Positions 26,515 through 35,335 of a DNA stretch of 64,000 bases are shown piece by piece. The notes under the pieces were generated by a model. It had not been told where the DNA came from. It ran no database searches and saw only the letters and a list, made by a program, of their open reading frames with translations. Numbering within the stretch: position 1 is the first letter of the stretch; each line of letters opens with the position of its first letter. The stretch is from Persephonella hydrogeniphila. GTDB lineage: Bacteria > Aquificota > Aquificia > Aquificales > Hydrogenothermaceae. The stretch lies in the NCBI RefSeq assembly GCF_900215515.1, contig NZ_OBEI01000004.1:1-64000 (forward strand), written 5' to 3'. The position numbers and the translations under genes were made by a program.

Positions 26515-28092
26515 TTATCTCTTGATATTCATTGTTTCTTGTAAGACCTGATCAGATGTAGTTATTGTCCTTGCGTTTGCCTGATATGCTCTTTGAGCTG
26601 TTATCAGGTTGATGAACTCCCTTGATATATCCACATTAGATAGTTCTAAAAATCCACTTCTTATCTTAGAAATAACCCCTCCAGGAACGATAATCGGGGT
26701 ATATGTCTGACTGTTTGGAAGATATAAATTGTTTCCTTTTCTGACAAGTATCTCCTTATCTTTAAATGTTGCTATAGCTATTCTTGCAATATCTTTAACC
26801 TGACCGTTAGAGTAGACACCTTTCACTATACCATCCTCACTGACAGCAACAGACAGTAAATCTCCTTTTGCATATCCGTCCTGCTGTGCGTAAAAGATAA
26901 AGTCTGAAGCAACCTGACGTATTTCTTTAAAGTTCTCTGTTGTTGTAAGAGGTACCGCTGCACCGTTGTTTGGGTCATAGCCTGAGAAGGTAACCTGTGT
27001 AGGATCAACAGCAGCCATGGCAGCTGTCTCATTGTACAGATAATCTACAGTTATCTGGTCTGTATTATCTGTGTCTTCGAGTAATGGGATTCTTATCTGT
27101 CCAGTGGTATAGTCTATAGATCCAACCACTTCTCCATTTTCATCTATAATATTACCTGCACCATCATCATGCCAGTTGACTATATATGGAGTACCACTAT
27201 CAGAGTACGATTTTATATGAACACTTCCTCTAACAGGTAGGTTTGACAGCGTGAAATAACCGTCTGTAGCTGTATCTCCCTGTGTTTCATTGGAAGCAAG
27301 GGAAACCTGTGTATCGGCATATATATTATTAACATCCAGAGTTCCATCTGAGTTGAAGCTCAGTCTGACTGATTTGTACAGTGTTCCTCCCACATCTACA
27401 GGAGATATTGTTCCATCTATCAGTTTATACACATTCCATGTATTTGTTCCTGTTCTCTGGAAGTAGTAAGATGTGATATGTGGATTTCCAAGGGAATCAT
27501 AGGTTGTGAAAGAGTTTACATAGTTAAATGTTGTAGAATCTCCCGGATTAAACGGTGCAGATATAACATTTACCCTTGAGTCAAGGTTAGTAGGTTCTTT
27601 GAAAGCTATCTGTGTTGTCTGTGCAGGTTCCATAGAGTTAGGCACATTAATACTTCTTATGGCACCTGATATATTTCCGTTTCTGTCAAGCATCCATCCC
27701 AGTAGCTTCTGTCCATTAAGATTGATCAGATCTCCTTCTGCATTCGTTCTGAACTGTCCAGCCCTTGTATAGTAAGTCAGTCCCTGATTATCCTGAACCA
27801 TGAAGAATCCTTCTCCATCAAGGGCAAGATCTGTAGGTGTGTTGGTGTTCATCAGCGAGCCCTGTGAAAAATCCTTTGTGGTAGAACCTACAAAACTACC
27901 TCCACCTATCTCGTAGTTCTTGGGAGAGCCGTTGGCAAATGTGGTAAGACTTTTAGAAATCAAATCTTCAAAATTTGCCCTCTCTGCTTTAAAACCGACA
28001 GTGTTAACATTTGCTATATTATCCGATATAACCGAAAGCCATTCCCTGTTAGCTCCAAGACCTGCATTCCCTGTGTAAAATGATTGAATCAT
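26515..28092 (-). CDS. flgE: Flagellar hook protein FlgE
   Basis: A 525-residue hook subunit. The N-terminal rod-type helix ends in SDNIANVNTVGFKAERANFEDL (about 28-50), and the C-terminal helix contains LELSNVDISREFINLITAQRAYQANARTI (about 483-511). The central variable domains are surface-exposed beta structure. The length exceeds that of E. coli FlgE (about 400). It follows flgD, the hook cap gene, by four bases. Confidence 0.93.
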   Translation of the reverse strand: MIQSFYTGNAGLGANREWLSVISDNIANVNTVGFKAERANFEDLISKSLTTFANGSPKNYEIGGGSFVGSTTKDFSQGSLMNTNTPTDLALDGEGFFMVQDNQGLTYYTRAGQFRTNAEGDLINLNGQKLLGWMLDRNGNISGAIRSINVPNSMEPAQTTQIAFKEPTNLDSRVNVISAPFNPGDSTTFNYVNSFTTYDSLGNPHITSYYFQRTGTNTWNVYKLIDGTISPVDVGGTLYKSVRLSFNSDGTLDVNNIYADTQVSLASNETQGDTATDGYFTLSNLPVRGSVHIKSYSDSGTPYIVNWHDDGAGNIIDENGEVVGSIDYTTGQIRIPLLEDTDNTDQITVDYLYNETAAMAAVDPTQVTFSGYDPNNGAAVPLTTTENFKEIRQVASDFIFYAQQDGYAKGDLLSVAVSEDGIVKGVYSNGQVKDIARIAIATFKDKEILVRKGNNLYLPNSQTYTPIIVPGGVISKIRSGFLELSNVDISREFINLITAQRAYQANARTITTSDQVLQETMNIKR

Positions 28093-28096
28093 AGCT

Positions 28097-28741
28097 CTAA
28101 CCTCCTATCTGAACAATAGAATTTAAGTCTACTTCATTGTTATTTACATTAACTTTTATTCCTTCATCTGTCTTTAAAACCGTTTCGACAATTCCTTCAC
28201 TTATTAAAGTGGCTTTTACATCCCTTTCTCCATTTTTTGCTTCTACATACACGGTGTAATAACCATCTTGAAGCTGGGGATTATCTATCTCAAAAGGATA
28301 TTCCTTATTTCCTTCAAGATTTGAGAAGCTTTCCTGTTCAACTACATTTCCGTTTTTGTCCATCACTGTAACATTAACAATCTGGGCATTGTCTTCTAAT
28401 TTAAACTTAACTAAAGATTTTCCATTTTCAACATAGGTACTCTGACCTTCATAAAATATTTTTTTCCCGATAAGATTAGAAGCATATACGAGAGAGTTTG
28501 CTTCATTAGCCTGTTTAAGCAGTTCAACAGTTTCCTGAAAGTCATTAAGGACTTCCATCTGTCTGAGCTTCACTGTGTTGTTTATAAAATCAGAAATATC
28601 TTTGGCATTTAGAGGATCCTGCCACGCCAGGTCTGCAAGAAGAACCTTTAGAAAATCCTCATTTTTCATCTTAGAATTATCGTAACCTGCCTCTACTATC
28701 TGCGGCTTTTTTAAAAACTCACTAACTCCAGTTAATTCCAT
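28097..28741 (-). CDS. flgD: Hook-capping protein FlgD
   Basis: A 214-residue protein. The N-terminal scaffold motif is KNEDFLKVLLADLAWQDPLN and FINNTVKLRQMEVLNDF (about 27-66), and a C-terminal FlgD Ig-like domain lies at about 105-190. It caps the growing hook so that FlgE can polymerise. The start overlaps fliI by 20 bases. Confidence 0.92.
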   Translation of the reverse strand: MELTGVSEFLKKPQIVEAGYDNSKMKNEDFLKVLLADLAWQDPLNAKDISDFINNTVKLRQMEVLNDFQETVELLKQANEANSLVYASNLIGKKIFYEGQSTYVENGKSLVKFKLEDNAQIVNVTVMDKNGNVVEQESFSNLEGNKEYPFEIDNPQLQDGYYTVYVEAKNGERDVKATLISEGIVETVLKTDEGIKVNVNNNEVDLNSIVQIGG

Positions 28742-30047
28742 AACTTAACCCCTTATTTTTGATTTTTTCAGCAAGTTGCTCAAGGGCGTTTATACTTTCT
28801 TCAAAACTGATTTTTTCGTTCATATCCTGTTTTATAAACATCTCTATCTCCGGATGTATATCTATCGCAAGGTCTATCTTTGGTGTTGTTCCCTTTTTAT
28901 ACAGCCCTAAATTTATCATATCCTCAGACTCCCGATATGTAGATTCCATATCCATAAAAATCGATTGGTACTTTAATATTTCGTCATCTACAAGCTGAGG
29001 CATTAATCTGCTAACGCTTTTTAGAATATCTATAGCGGGAAATATCCTTTTATTTGCCAGATTACGGGAAAGAACTATATGACCATCCAAAAATCCCATT
29101 GCAGCATCAGCGACTGGATCCATACTGATATCATCCCCTTCTACTAAAACTGTGTATATACCTGTTATGCTTCCTCTACCTACAAAATTTCCTGCCTGTT
29201 CTATGAATTTCGGCAGGAGAGCAAATACTGAAGGTGTATATCCTTTTGTAGTGGGAGGTTCACCTATAGCAAGTCCGATCTCTCTCTGTGCCATAGCAAG
29301 CCTTGTCAATGAATCAACCAGAAAAAGAACATCTTTTCCTGTATTTGAAAAATAGTTTGCTATTGCTATAGCTGTATATACAGCTCTTATCTTTGCAAGA
29401 GGTGGCTGATCTGAAGTGGCAACAACTACTACCGATTTCCTTAAACCTTCTTCCCCCAAATTGTCCTCTATAAACTCTCTGACTTCTCTTCCTCTTTCTC
29501 CTATCAGTGTAATAACATTAACATCTGCTTCTGTAAATCTTGATATCATCCCAAGAAGAGTACTCTTACCAACTCCAGCTCCAGAGAATATTCCTATCCT
29601 CTGACCTTTCCCGATGGTCAAAAGTGCATTTATTGCTCTGATTCCTACATCTAAGGGTTCTGTTATTCTTGCCCTTTCAAGGGGATTGACTATTTCGTTT
29701 TTTAGGTAATACTGCTGGGATGGTTGAAAATTATCTTTGTTTAAAGGTTTTCCAAAAGGATCTACCACACAACCTAAAAGCTCTTCTCCGACTCCCACAC
29801 TGACAGGTTCTTGCCGCGACTCTATCCAGCTTCCTACAGATATTCCTTTTGTGTCGTCATAGGCCATAAGGAGTGTTTTGTTATCTTTAAATCCTACGAC
29901 TTCGGCTTCTACTCCATTTTCCAGTTTACAAGAGTCCCCGATGGAAACTTTTGGAAGAAAAGCTTCTATAATTGGTCCTGTAACACCTGTAATTCTTCCT
30001 TTAATCTTATATCGGGGAATTCTTCTTAATCTCTCTTTTAATTTCAT
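28722..30047 (-). CDS. fliI: Flagellar export ATPase FliI
   Basis: A 441-residue F1-beta-like ATPase. The Walker A motif GAGVGKST is at 156-163; Walker B is near VLFLVDSLTR; LAIGEPPTTKGYTPSVF is the FliI/type III signature. It energises the flagellar type III export with FliH and FliJ. The start overlaps fliH by 41 bases. FliJ is probably encoded apart, at 21181. Confidence 0.94.
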   Translation of the reverse strand: MKLKERLRRIPRYKIKGRITGVTGPIIEAFLPKVSIGDSCKLENGVEAEVVGFKDNKTLLMAYDDTKGISVGSWIESRQEPVSVGVGEELLGCVVDPFGKPLNKDNFQPSQQYYLKNEIVNPLERARITEPLDVGIRAINALLTIGKGQRIGIFSGAGVGKSTLLGMISRFTEADVNVITLIGERGREVREFIEDNLGEEGLRKSVVVVATSDQPPLAKIRAVYTAIAIANYFSNTGKDVLFLVDSLTRLAMAQREIGLAIGEPPTTKGYTPSVFALLPKFIEQAGNFVGRGSITGIYTVLVEGDDISMDPVADAAMGFLDGHIVLSRNLANKRIFPAIDILKSVSRLMPQLVDDEILKYQSIFMDMESTYRESEDMINLGLYKKGTTPKIDLAIDIHPEIEMFIKQDMNEKISFEESINALEQLAEKIKNKGLSYGINWS

Positions 30048-30681
30048 CTTTTAAAATATTCACTTTTTCTTTAAATCTATTTTCAAACTGGACATTTTCA
30101 ATCTTTACAGTAAAATCTCCTGTTTTAAAATCATCCCTTTCAACAATTTTTATGTTGTCTCCTGTAAACTGTATGTAAGGTTTTATATCTGGAGAAATCT
30201 CGATCGTTATTTCTGGAGATTGCTTCAGATCATCTACTATTCTTTTGATTTCCTCTGATATGTATTTTGCATTTTCAGGGTTTATATACAGGTACTCCAT
30301 AATTTCTTCTAAAACAGACAGAATAAGTTCATCTACAAACTCAACATGCTCTTTGTATCTCTGGTAAAGCTCTTCTAAAATAGAGCCTATCTCTCCTTTT
30401 AACTGGGTGTATTTTGCAGATAGTTTCTCTTCCTGCTCTTTTAAAGCTTTCTGTATTTCTTCCTGAAAGCTCTCTGTTAATCTTTTTTCTGTTTCCTCTA
30501 CACCTTTTTCGTAACCCTCTTTTACTCCCTGCTGGTAAACCTGTTTTAGCTTTTCTTCATACTCTTTCTGTATTTTTTTTATCTGGTTCTGGTAGAAACT
30601 TTCTATCTGTTCTTTTGACATCTCTTCAGAGTTGGGTTTCTGGAAAGACTTTCCAAAATCTTCTATATTAAGGGAAGGCAT
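30007..30681 (-). CDS. fliH: Flagellar export regulator FliH
   Basis: A 224-residue protein with a long charged coiled coil (about 18-110; Glu/Lys/Gln-rich with GVKEGYEKGVEE) and a C-terminal V/A-ATPase-E-like globular domain (about 115-224). FliH forms a dimer with FliI and docks it to FliN in the C ring. It sits between fliF and fliI; there is no fliG here, as that gene is in the second operon. Confidence 0.87.
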   Translation of the reverse strand: MPSLNIEDFGKSFQKPNSEEMSKEQIESFYQNQIKKIQKEYEEKLKQVYQQGVKEGYEKGVEETEKRLTESFQEEIQKALKEQEEKLSAKYTQLKGEIGSILEELYQRYKEHVEFVDELILSVLEEIMEYLYINPENAKYISEEIKRIVDDLKQSPEITIEISPDIKPYIQFTGDNIKIVERDDFKTGDFTVKIENVQFENRFKEKVNILKDEIKREIKKNSPI

Positions 30682-30682
30682 C

Positions 30683-32272
30683 TTACTTACCTTCTTCTTT
30701 TAGCCATTTACTTACAAGATCCGCTATTAATTCAGGAGACTCTTCTGCAATCTCAACAAGCTTCTGAAATACAGGTTCTTTCTCTAATTTAAACTCTTCC
30801 ATCTCTTTTTCATGTAAAGCATATACTCCTGCTGCCATCTCCGGTGTAACTCCCGGAGGAAGAGGAATCTCTTCTTTCTTTTTCTTTCCTTTTAATGTTT
30901 TTAGAACCATAAATGTAGCAACAGCAAGGATAAGAACAACTAAAAATGCTATTCCTCCTATCAAAATCCAGTTTGTGACAGCAGGTTTTTCTTCTACAAC
31001 TTCAGGTTTTGTTTCAAAGGGAACACTTGCAACAGTAATCTGATCTCCCCTTTTAGGATCATAACCGATAGCGCTTTTTATCAGATTCTCATATGTTTTT
31101 ATCTCCTCAGGGGAGCGGGGTATAAATTTGTATGTTACCTTTCCTTCTTTATCAACCTGCTTTTCATACTTACCGTCTATAAGGACACCAACACTTAATC
31201 TTTTTATTTTGAAAACATTTCTGTCTGTACTTATATAGGATTTTGTTACTTCATAATTTTTAGTCTGGTCTTTCTTAGATTTGTCTCTGTTTACTACTGT
31301 CTGTGTTCCCTGCATCACAGGTGGAACGTTTGTTGGTGTACCTGGTGGAGTTACTGCGGGGGTTTCTGTCTCCCTCAGCTTTTCTTGAATTTTCCTTTCG
31401 CTAACAACAGCAACTTTGTCGGGGTCTACAATCTCATCTTTCTGTCTTACCTTTGCTATCTCTAATTCAACAGAGGCTCTGACTACAACTTTATCTGAGC
31501 CGAGGGCTTTGGCAAGCATTGTCTGTATATTTCTTTCTATCTGTCTTTCTAATTTCTTTTTCAGCTGAACAGTCTTATCCGTAGCTGCAAACTGTGATTC
31601 TTCATCTAAAAGGTCTGAAAGAACTCTTCCCCTGTTATCTACTACAGTAACATTATCTGGTTTTAGTCTCGGTACTGCATGGGATACCAGAAAAACTATC
31701 GCTTTTACCTGTTCTTTTGAAAGGTCTTTTCCCGGCCACAGCTTTACAACGACAGATGCTTTAGGTTCTTCCTCTTCTCTAACAAATATAGATTCTTTAG
31801 GAAGTGCGATATTCACCCTTACATTTTGAACAGGATCTAACTGCCTTATAGTTCTGGCAAGCTCTCCTTCAAGAGCCCTAAGGTAGTTGACATTCTCCTG
31901 AAATTGGGTAATTCCCATTTTTGGCTCTTCAAATATCTCAAACCCAACTGTCTGGCTGGAAGGAAGACCTTTTGCAGCCAATTTAAGTCTTATATCGTAT
32001 ACTTTGTCTTTAGGAACCAGTATGATACTTCCTCCCCCTTCAACCTTGTAAGGGATTTTTTCTTCCTGAAGCACCGTAAGAATTTTTCCTGCATCGTCTG
32101 GCGATAGATTAGTGTATAGAACAGCATACTCGGTAGTAGAAACAGATCTGTAAGCAACATAACCTAATATGGAAATAAGCAAAAAGCCAGCCAGTAAAAT
32201 AGCTATATTTCGCGGTGTAGCAAATCTTTTTCCTAAATCTAAAGCCCTTTCCTTAAGTTGATTTATATCCAA
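30683..32272 (-). CDS. fliF: MS-ring protein FliF
   Basis: A 529-residue protein with two transmembrane helices (about 22-42 and 434-456) enclosing the periplasmic ring-building domains (NLSPDDAGKILTVLQEEKIPYKV, ALEGELARTIRQLDPVQNVRVNIALPKESIF). The C-terminal tail that binds FliG has FQKLVEIAEESPELIADLVSKWL. The start codon is TTG, preceded by AGGTG and only one base after the fliE stop. Confidence 0.93.
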   Translation of the reverse strand: MDINQLKERALDLGKRFATPRNIAILLAGFLLISILGYVAYRSVSTTEYAVLYTNLSPDDAGKILTVLQEEKIPYKVEGGGSIILVPKDKVYDIRLKLAAKGLPSSQTVGFEIFEEPKMGITQFQENVNYLRALEGELARTIRQLDPVQNVRVNIALPKESIFVREEEEPKASVVVKLWPGKDLSKEQVKAIVFLVSHAVPRLKPDNVTVVDNRGRVLSDLLDEESQFAATDKTVQLKKKLERQIERNIQTMLAKALGSDKVVVRASVELEIAKVRQKDEIVDPDKVAVVSERKIQEKLRETETPAVTPPGTPTNVPPVMQGTQTVVNRDKSKKDQTKNYEVTKSYISTDRNVFKIKRLSVGVLIDGKYEKQVDKEGKVTYKFIPRSPEEIKTYENLIKSAIGYDPKRGDQITVASVPFETKPEVVEEKPAVTNWILIGGIAFLVVLILAVATFMVLKTLKGKKKKEEIPLPPGVTPEMAAGVYALHEKEMEEFKLEKEPVFQKLVEIAEESPELIADLVSKWLKEEGK

Positions 32273-32273
32273 T

Positions 32274-32558
32274 CTACACCTGCATTCTCATTATTTCTTG
32301 ATAACTTTCAAGAGCTTTATTTCTTATTTCTGTAATCAGTCTTAACGATATATCTGATTTCGCAATCTGGTACAGGAGATTTTCAAGGTTTTCCACTTTA
32401 CCTTCGGCTATCAGTTTTTCTGCCTCTTTTGCGTTTTTCAGGTCGGCGTTTACATCGGCTACAAATTCCTGCAGTACATCGCCAAAGGATTTCACTTCCT
32501 TTTGCTGTTTTTTCTGTGTTGTTAACTGTCCAAAGTCCTGCAGACCTTCAATTCTCAT
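32274..32558 (-). CDS. fliE: MS-ring/rod junction protein FliE
   Basis: A 94-residue helical protein. FGDVLQEFVADVNADLKNAKEAEKLI and SDISLRLITEIRNKALESYQEIMRMQV are the FliE signature. It links the MS ring to the rod. The gene order flgB-flgC-fliE-fliF is the conserved cluster. Confidence 0.93.
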   Translation of the reverse strand: MRIEGLQDFGQLTTQKKQQKEVKSFGDVLQEFVADVNADLKNAKEAEKLIAEGKVENLENLLYQIAKSDISLRLITEIRNKALESYQEIMRMQV

Positions 32559-32575
32559 AATCTCACCACCCTATT

Positions 32576-32980
32576 TTATACTTTAATTAATTCAAGACTT
32601 TTAATAAGCATATCTTTATGGGTGTTAAATGCTGTAAGATTTGCCTCATAAGTTCTTATCGCTGACATCATATCAACCATTTCTCTTAATGGATCAACAT
32701 TTGGGAGCCTTACATAACCGTCAGGTCCTGCATCTGGATGTTTTGGATCGTATTTCATCTTAAATGGAGAGGGATCTGGTATAACCTTTGCAACCCTTAC
32801 CTGATAAACTTTAGATTCTTTATCTAAAACAGCCTGAAAAACAGGAACTTTTCTTCTGTAGGGTTGTCCATTTTCTGCTCTGGTTGAGTTTACATTTGCA
32901 AGATTAGATGAAGATATATCTATCCTTATTCTCTGGGCTGCCATTCCTGTAACTGAAGTTTCAAGACCTTTAAAAATCAT
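32576..32980 (-). CDS. flgC: Proximal rod protein FlgC
   Basis: A 134-residue rod protein. The N-terminal helix has SSSNLANVNSTRAENGQPYRRK, and the C-terminal helix has NVDPLREMVDMMSAIRTYEANLTAFN. YDPKHPDAGPDGYVRLPNV is a classic FlgC segment. It follows flgB by 11 bases. Confidence 0.94.
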   Translation of the reverse strand: MIFKGLETSVTGMAAQRIRIDISSSNLANVNSTRAENGQPYRRKVPVFQAVLDKESKVYQVRVAKVIPDPSPFKMKYDPKHPDAGPDGYVRLPNVDPLREMVDMMSAIRTYEANLTAFNTHKDMLIKSLELIKV

Positions 32981-32991
32981 TTAATCCTCTC

Positions 32992-33369
32992 CTATCTTCC
33001 AGATATTGCATACTTCAGTTTTGCCATCTCTTTTTTCATTGATTCAAGTAATGTTTTGTACATAATTGAACTCTCTGCAAGTTTTGCAAGTTCCTCTTCA
33101 ACATTTACTCTGTTTTGATCATAACCAACAAAATTCTTAACTTCAAACTTTTCTATTTTAACTTTTTTCTCAGGGAAAGGATCCATATGCTTTGGGTTTG
33201 TTCTTTTTAGTTTTACCTGTTCCGTCAGCACCTTCTCAAATTTCAAGTCGACAGGTCTGTAAAACGGTGTATCTGCGTTTGCTATATTCCCCTGTATAAC
33301 TTTTGTTCTTTCTAAGAAAAAAGATGCTTTTTCTTCTAATATGTCTATATGGGAAAATAGTTCACTCAT
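32992..33369 (-). CDS. flgB: Proximal rod protein FlgB
   Basis: A 125-residue rod protein. The N-terminal motif is TKVIQGNIANADTPFYRPVDLKF (about 22-44). A short variable middle leads to the C-terminal helix (NVEEELAKLAESSIMYKTLLESM). It overlaps the end of the upstream TPR gene by eight bases, so that gene is translationally coupled to the rod genes. Confidence 0.92.
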   Translation of the reverse strand: MSELFSHIDILEEKASFFLERTKVIQGNIANADTPFYRPVDLKFEKVLTEQVKLKRTNPKHMDPFPEKKVKIEKFEVKNFVGYDQNRVNVEEELAKLAESSIMYKTLLESMKKEMAKLKYAISGR

Positions 33370-35335
33370 TTTTTAGACCTCTGATTACTTGGTAGTCTTC
33401 ATAAATATTTTTTGCTATAAGGCTCCATTCTGTATTACACTGCTGAATTCTCTGCCTGTATTTTTCAATAAGTTTTTCCATATCTGTCCTCACAGCAGCT
33501 ACCAGCACCCAGCTATTTATATCACAGTCCTTTTTTAGCCTTTCGGACAGGGGTATTAATATCTTTAGAGCTTGTTGGTAAAGTTCTTTTTCAAATAACA
33601 GGTAAACAATTTTCCTTATGAACATCTTTCCTATAACAGTTTTTGTATAGTAATCAGGAAGTTTGTCTGTCACAGGTTCAACAGTTTTAAAAGCTTTCTC
33701 TACCTGTCCGTTCTCTAAAAATAGATAGGATATTACCACTCTTTTCTCTACACTCTCTTTTTTACATCTATTTTTTATTCTATCTATAAGCGATATATCC
33801 GCTTTTTTCAAAAAGATATAATTTTTTGACAGAAGTATATAATACTGACAGTTTTTATTTTTTATCTTTTTTAAGATCTCGACTGATTTTTTATATTTTT
33901 CTAAAGAGTAATAAGCATCCGCCAAAAGTAAAACTGCTCTATCATCTTTCCATTTGTTGTACAGAAAGTTTGCTATATCAAAAGCCATTTTTAGTTTACC
34001 GCACTTTTTTAAATTTGAATAAAAATGCTCAAGCATTTTTCTGTCAAAAACTGTATAAAAAAATTTTTCATTTGAAGAGAAAAGCTTACATACTCTCATA
34101 TAGTTCAGTCTGTACAACTCAGGTTCCCACAACTCCCTTATATACTCTATATGCTCATACTTCATACGGCTGATATTAACAAGGGAAAGTTCGTGTACAA
34201 GTTTGTCAAACAGCTTTTCTGATTTTGAGCCAAGAACCATAAACCCAAAATCTGCAAGTGCAAAGAAACCAACATAGTTGTTTCTGTTCAGAACAAGCGC
34301 CTTTAAAATAAAACCAAGGGGATCTTTAAAATCCTTATCCTCTGAAGTTAAAAGCCTTATCTGAATATCTCTATCTCTTTTGCCGAGGGCTATTAGTTTT
34401 AGTTTTGCTATTACAGCCTCATCTGTGTCTGGATATTTCTTTACTACCTCATAATAATAATTCATCGCCAGAATTTTATCACCTTCTTTAAGGGCTATAT
34501 CACCCAGTCGCAGTAAAGCTTTTCTTATAACAGATTCATCTTTTACTATACTTATAATTCTTTTGAATATCTTTTTTGCAAAACTGTAATCTCCAAGCCT
34601 GTAGGCATTCTCTCCTACAATCAGGTAATAATCAGGGTTTTCTATAAGGTACTCTTCATAAGTTTTATATACTGGGATAAGGTATTTTATAGCCTCTTTA
34701 TAGTTTCCCTTCTCAAACTCTACAAGACCTTTTACAAACTCAAACTCTTTTTTCTCTTTTTCTGAAAGCTCAGAAAGGTTCACAAGTATAATATACCTTG
34801 TGATTATATCCATCCTTTTCAGCCATGCAGCTACTCTGAGGATAGCAACTACTGTCTTAAACTGCTTTTTTGGAGTATCAGCCATAGAAAAGGCTTTTTT
34901 ATACATAGCCAGTGCCCTTTCATACATGTAAAGGTTCTCATAGATATTACCTTTTGTGTAGTAAAATTCCCAGTCAAACGGATTTTCTACAGAGTATGAG
35001 TATGTGTTTAGATAATACATCGCCTTCTGTATGAACTCTTTAAGACCTGTTTTTCTACCAAGATGAAGGTATATCTTTGCCATAAGGAAAAGGGCTTTGC
35101 CGTAAAAGGGGTTATTCCTGTCCCTTACAAGTTTTGACAGTACATTTAATGCTGTGTAATAAGAACCTCTCCTGTACATCTGGAGAGCAAGTCTATAATC
35201 TTCCTCTAACTGCTTTATCTCTTCAGGTGTGTATACTTTTTCTGTTTTTTTCTCAGGGACAGGTTGATTCTCCTGTGATACGGCAAATCCATAGAAAAAA
35301 AATAAAAGCAAAAGGATTATCTTAAACCTTAACAT
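33362..35335 (-). CDS. Predicted periplasmic TPR protein in flagellar operon
   Basis: A 657-residue protein with a signal peptide (LRFKIILLLLFFFYGFAVS, cleavage near 20) and many tetratricopeptide-like helical repeats across about 45-330 (LALQMYRRGSYYTALNVLSKL, YYTKGNIYENLYMYERALAMY, ENAYRLGDYSFAKKIFKRI) and again about 440-620. No enzymatic motif is visible. It lies between fliK and flgB and overlaps both (14 and 8 bases). An envelope scaffold around the motor, comparable in role to the TPR proteins PflA/PflB of Campylobacterota, is a hypothesis from location and fold; homology is not shown. Confidence 0.75.
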   Translation of the reverse strand: MLRFKIILLLLFFFYGFAVSQENQPVPEKKTEKVYTPEEIKQLEEDYRLALQMYRRGSYYTALNVLSKLVRDRNNPFYGKALFLMAKIYLHLGRKTGLKEFIQKAMYYLNTYSYSVENPFDWEFYYTKGNIYENLYMYERALAMYKKAFSMADTPKKQFKTVVAILRVAAWLKRMDIITRYIILVNLSELSEKEKKEFEFVKGLVEFEKGNYKEAIKYLIPVYKTYEEYLIENPDYYLIVGENAYRLGDYSFAKKIFKRIISIVKDESVIRKALLRLGDIALKEGDKILAMNYYYEVVKKYPDTDEAVIAKLKLIALGKRDRDIQIRLLTSEDKDFKDPLGFILKALVLNRNNYVGFFALADFGFMVLGSKSEKLFDKLVHELSLVNISRMKYEHIEYIRELWEPELYRLNYMRVCKLFSSNEKFFYTVFDRKMLEHFYSNLKKCGKLKMAFDIANFLYNKWKDDRAVLLLADAYYSLEKYKKSVEILKKIKNKNCQYYILLSKNYIFLKKADISLIDRIKNRCKKESVEKRVVISYLFLENGQVEKAFKTVEPVTDKLPDYYTKTVIGKMFIRKIVYLLFEKELYQQALKILIPLSERLKKDCDINSWVLVAAVRTDMEKLIEKYRQRIQQCNTEWSLIAKNIYEDYQVIRGLKNE

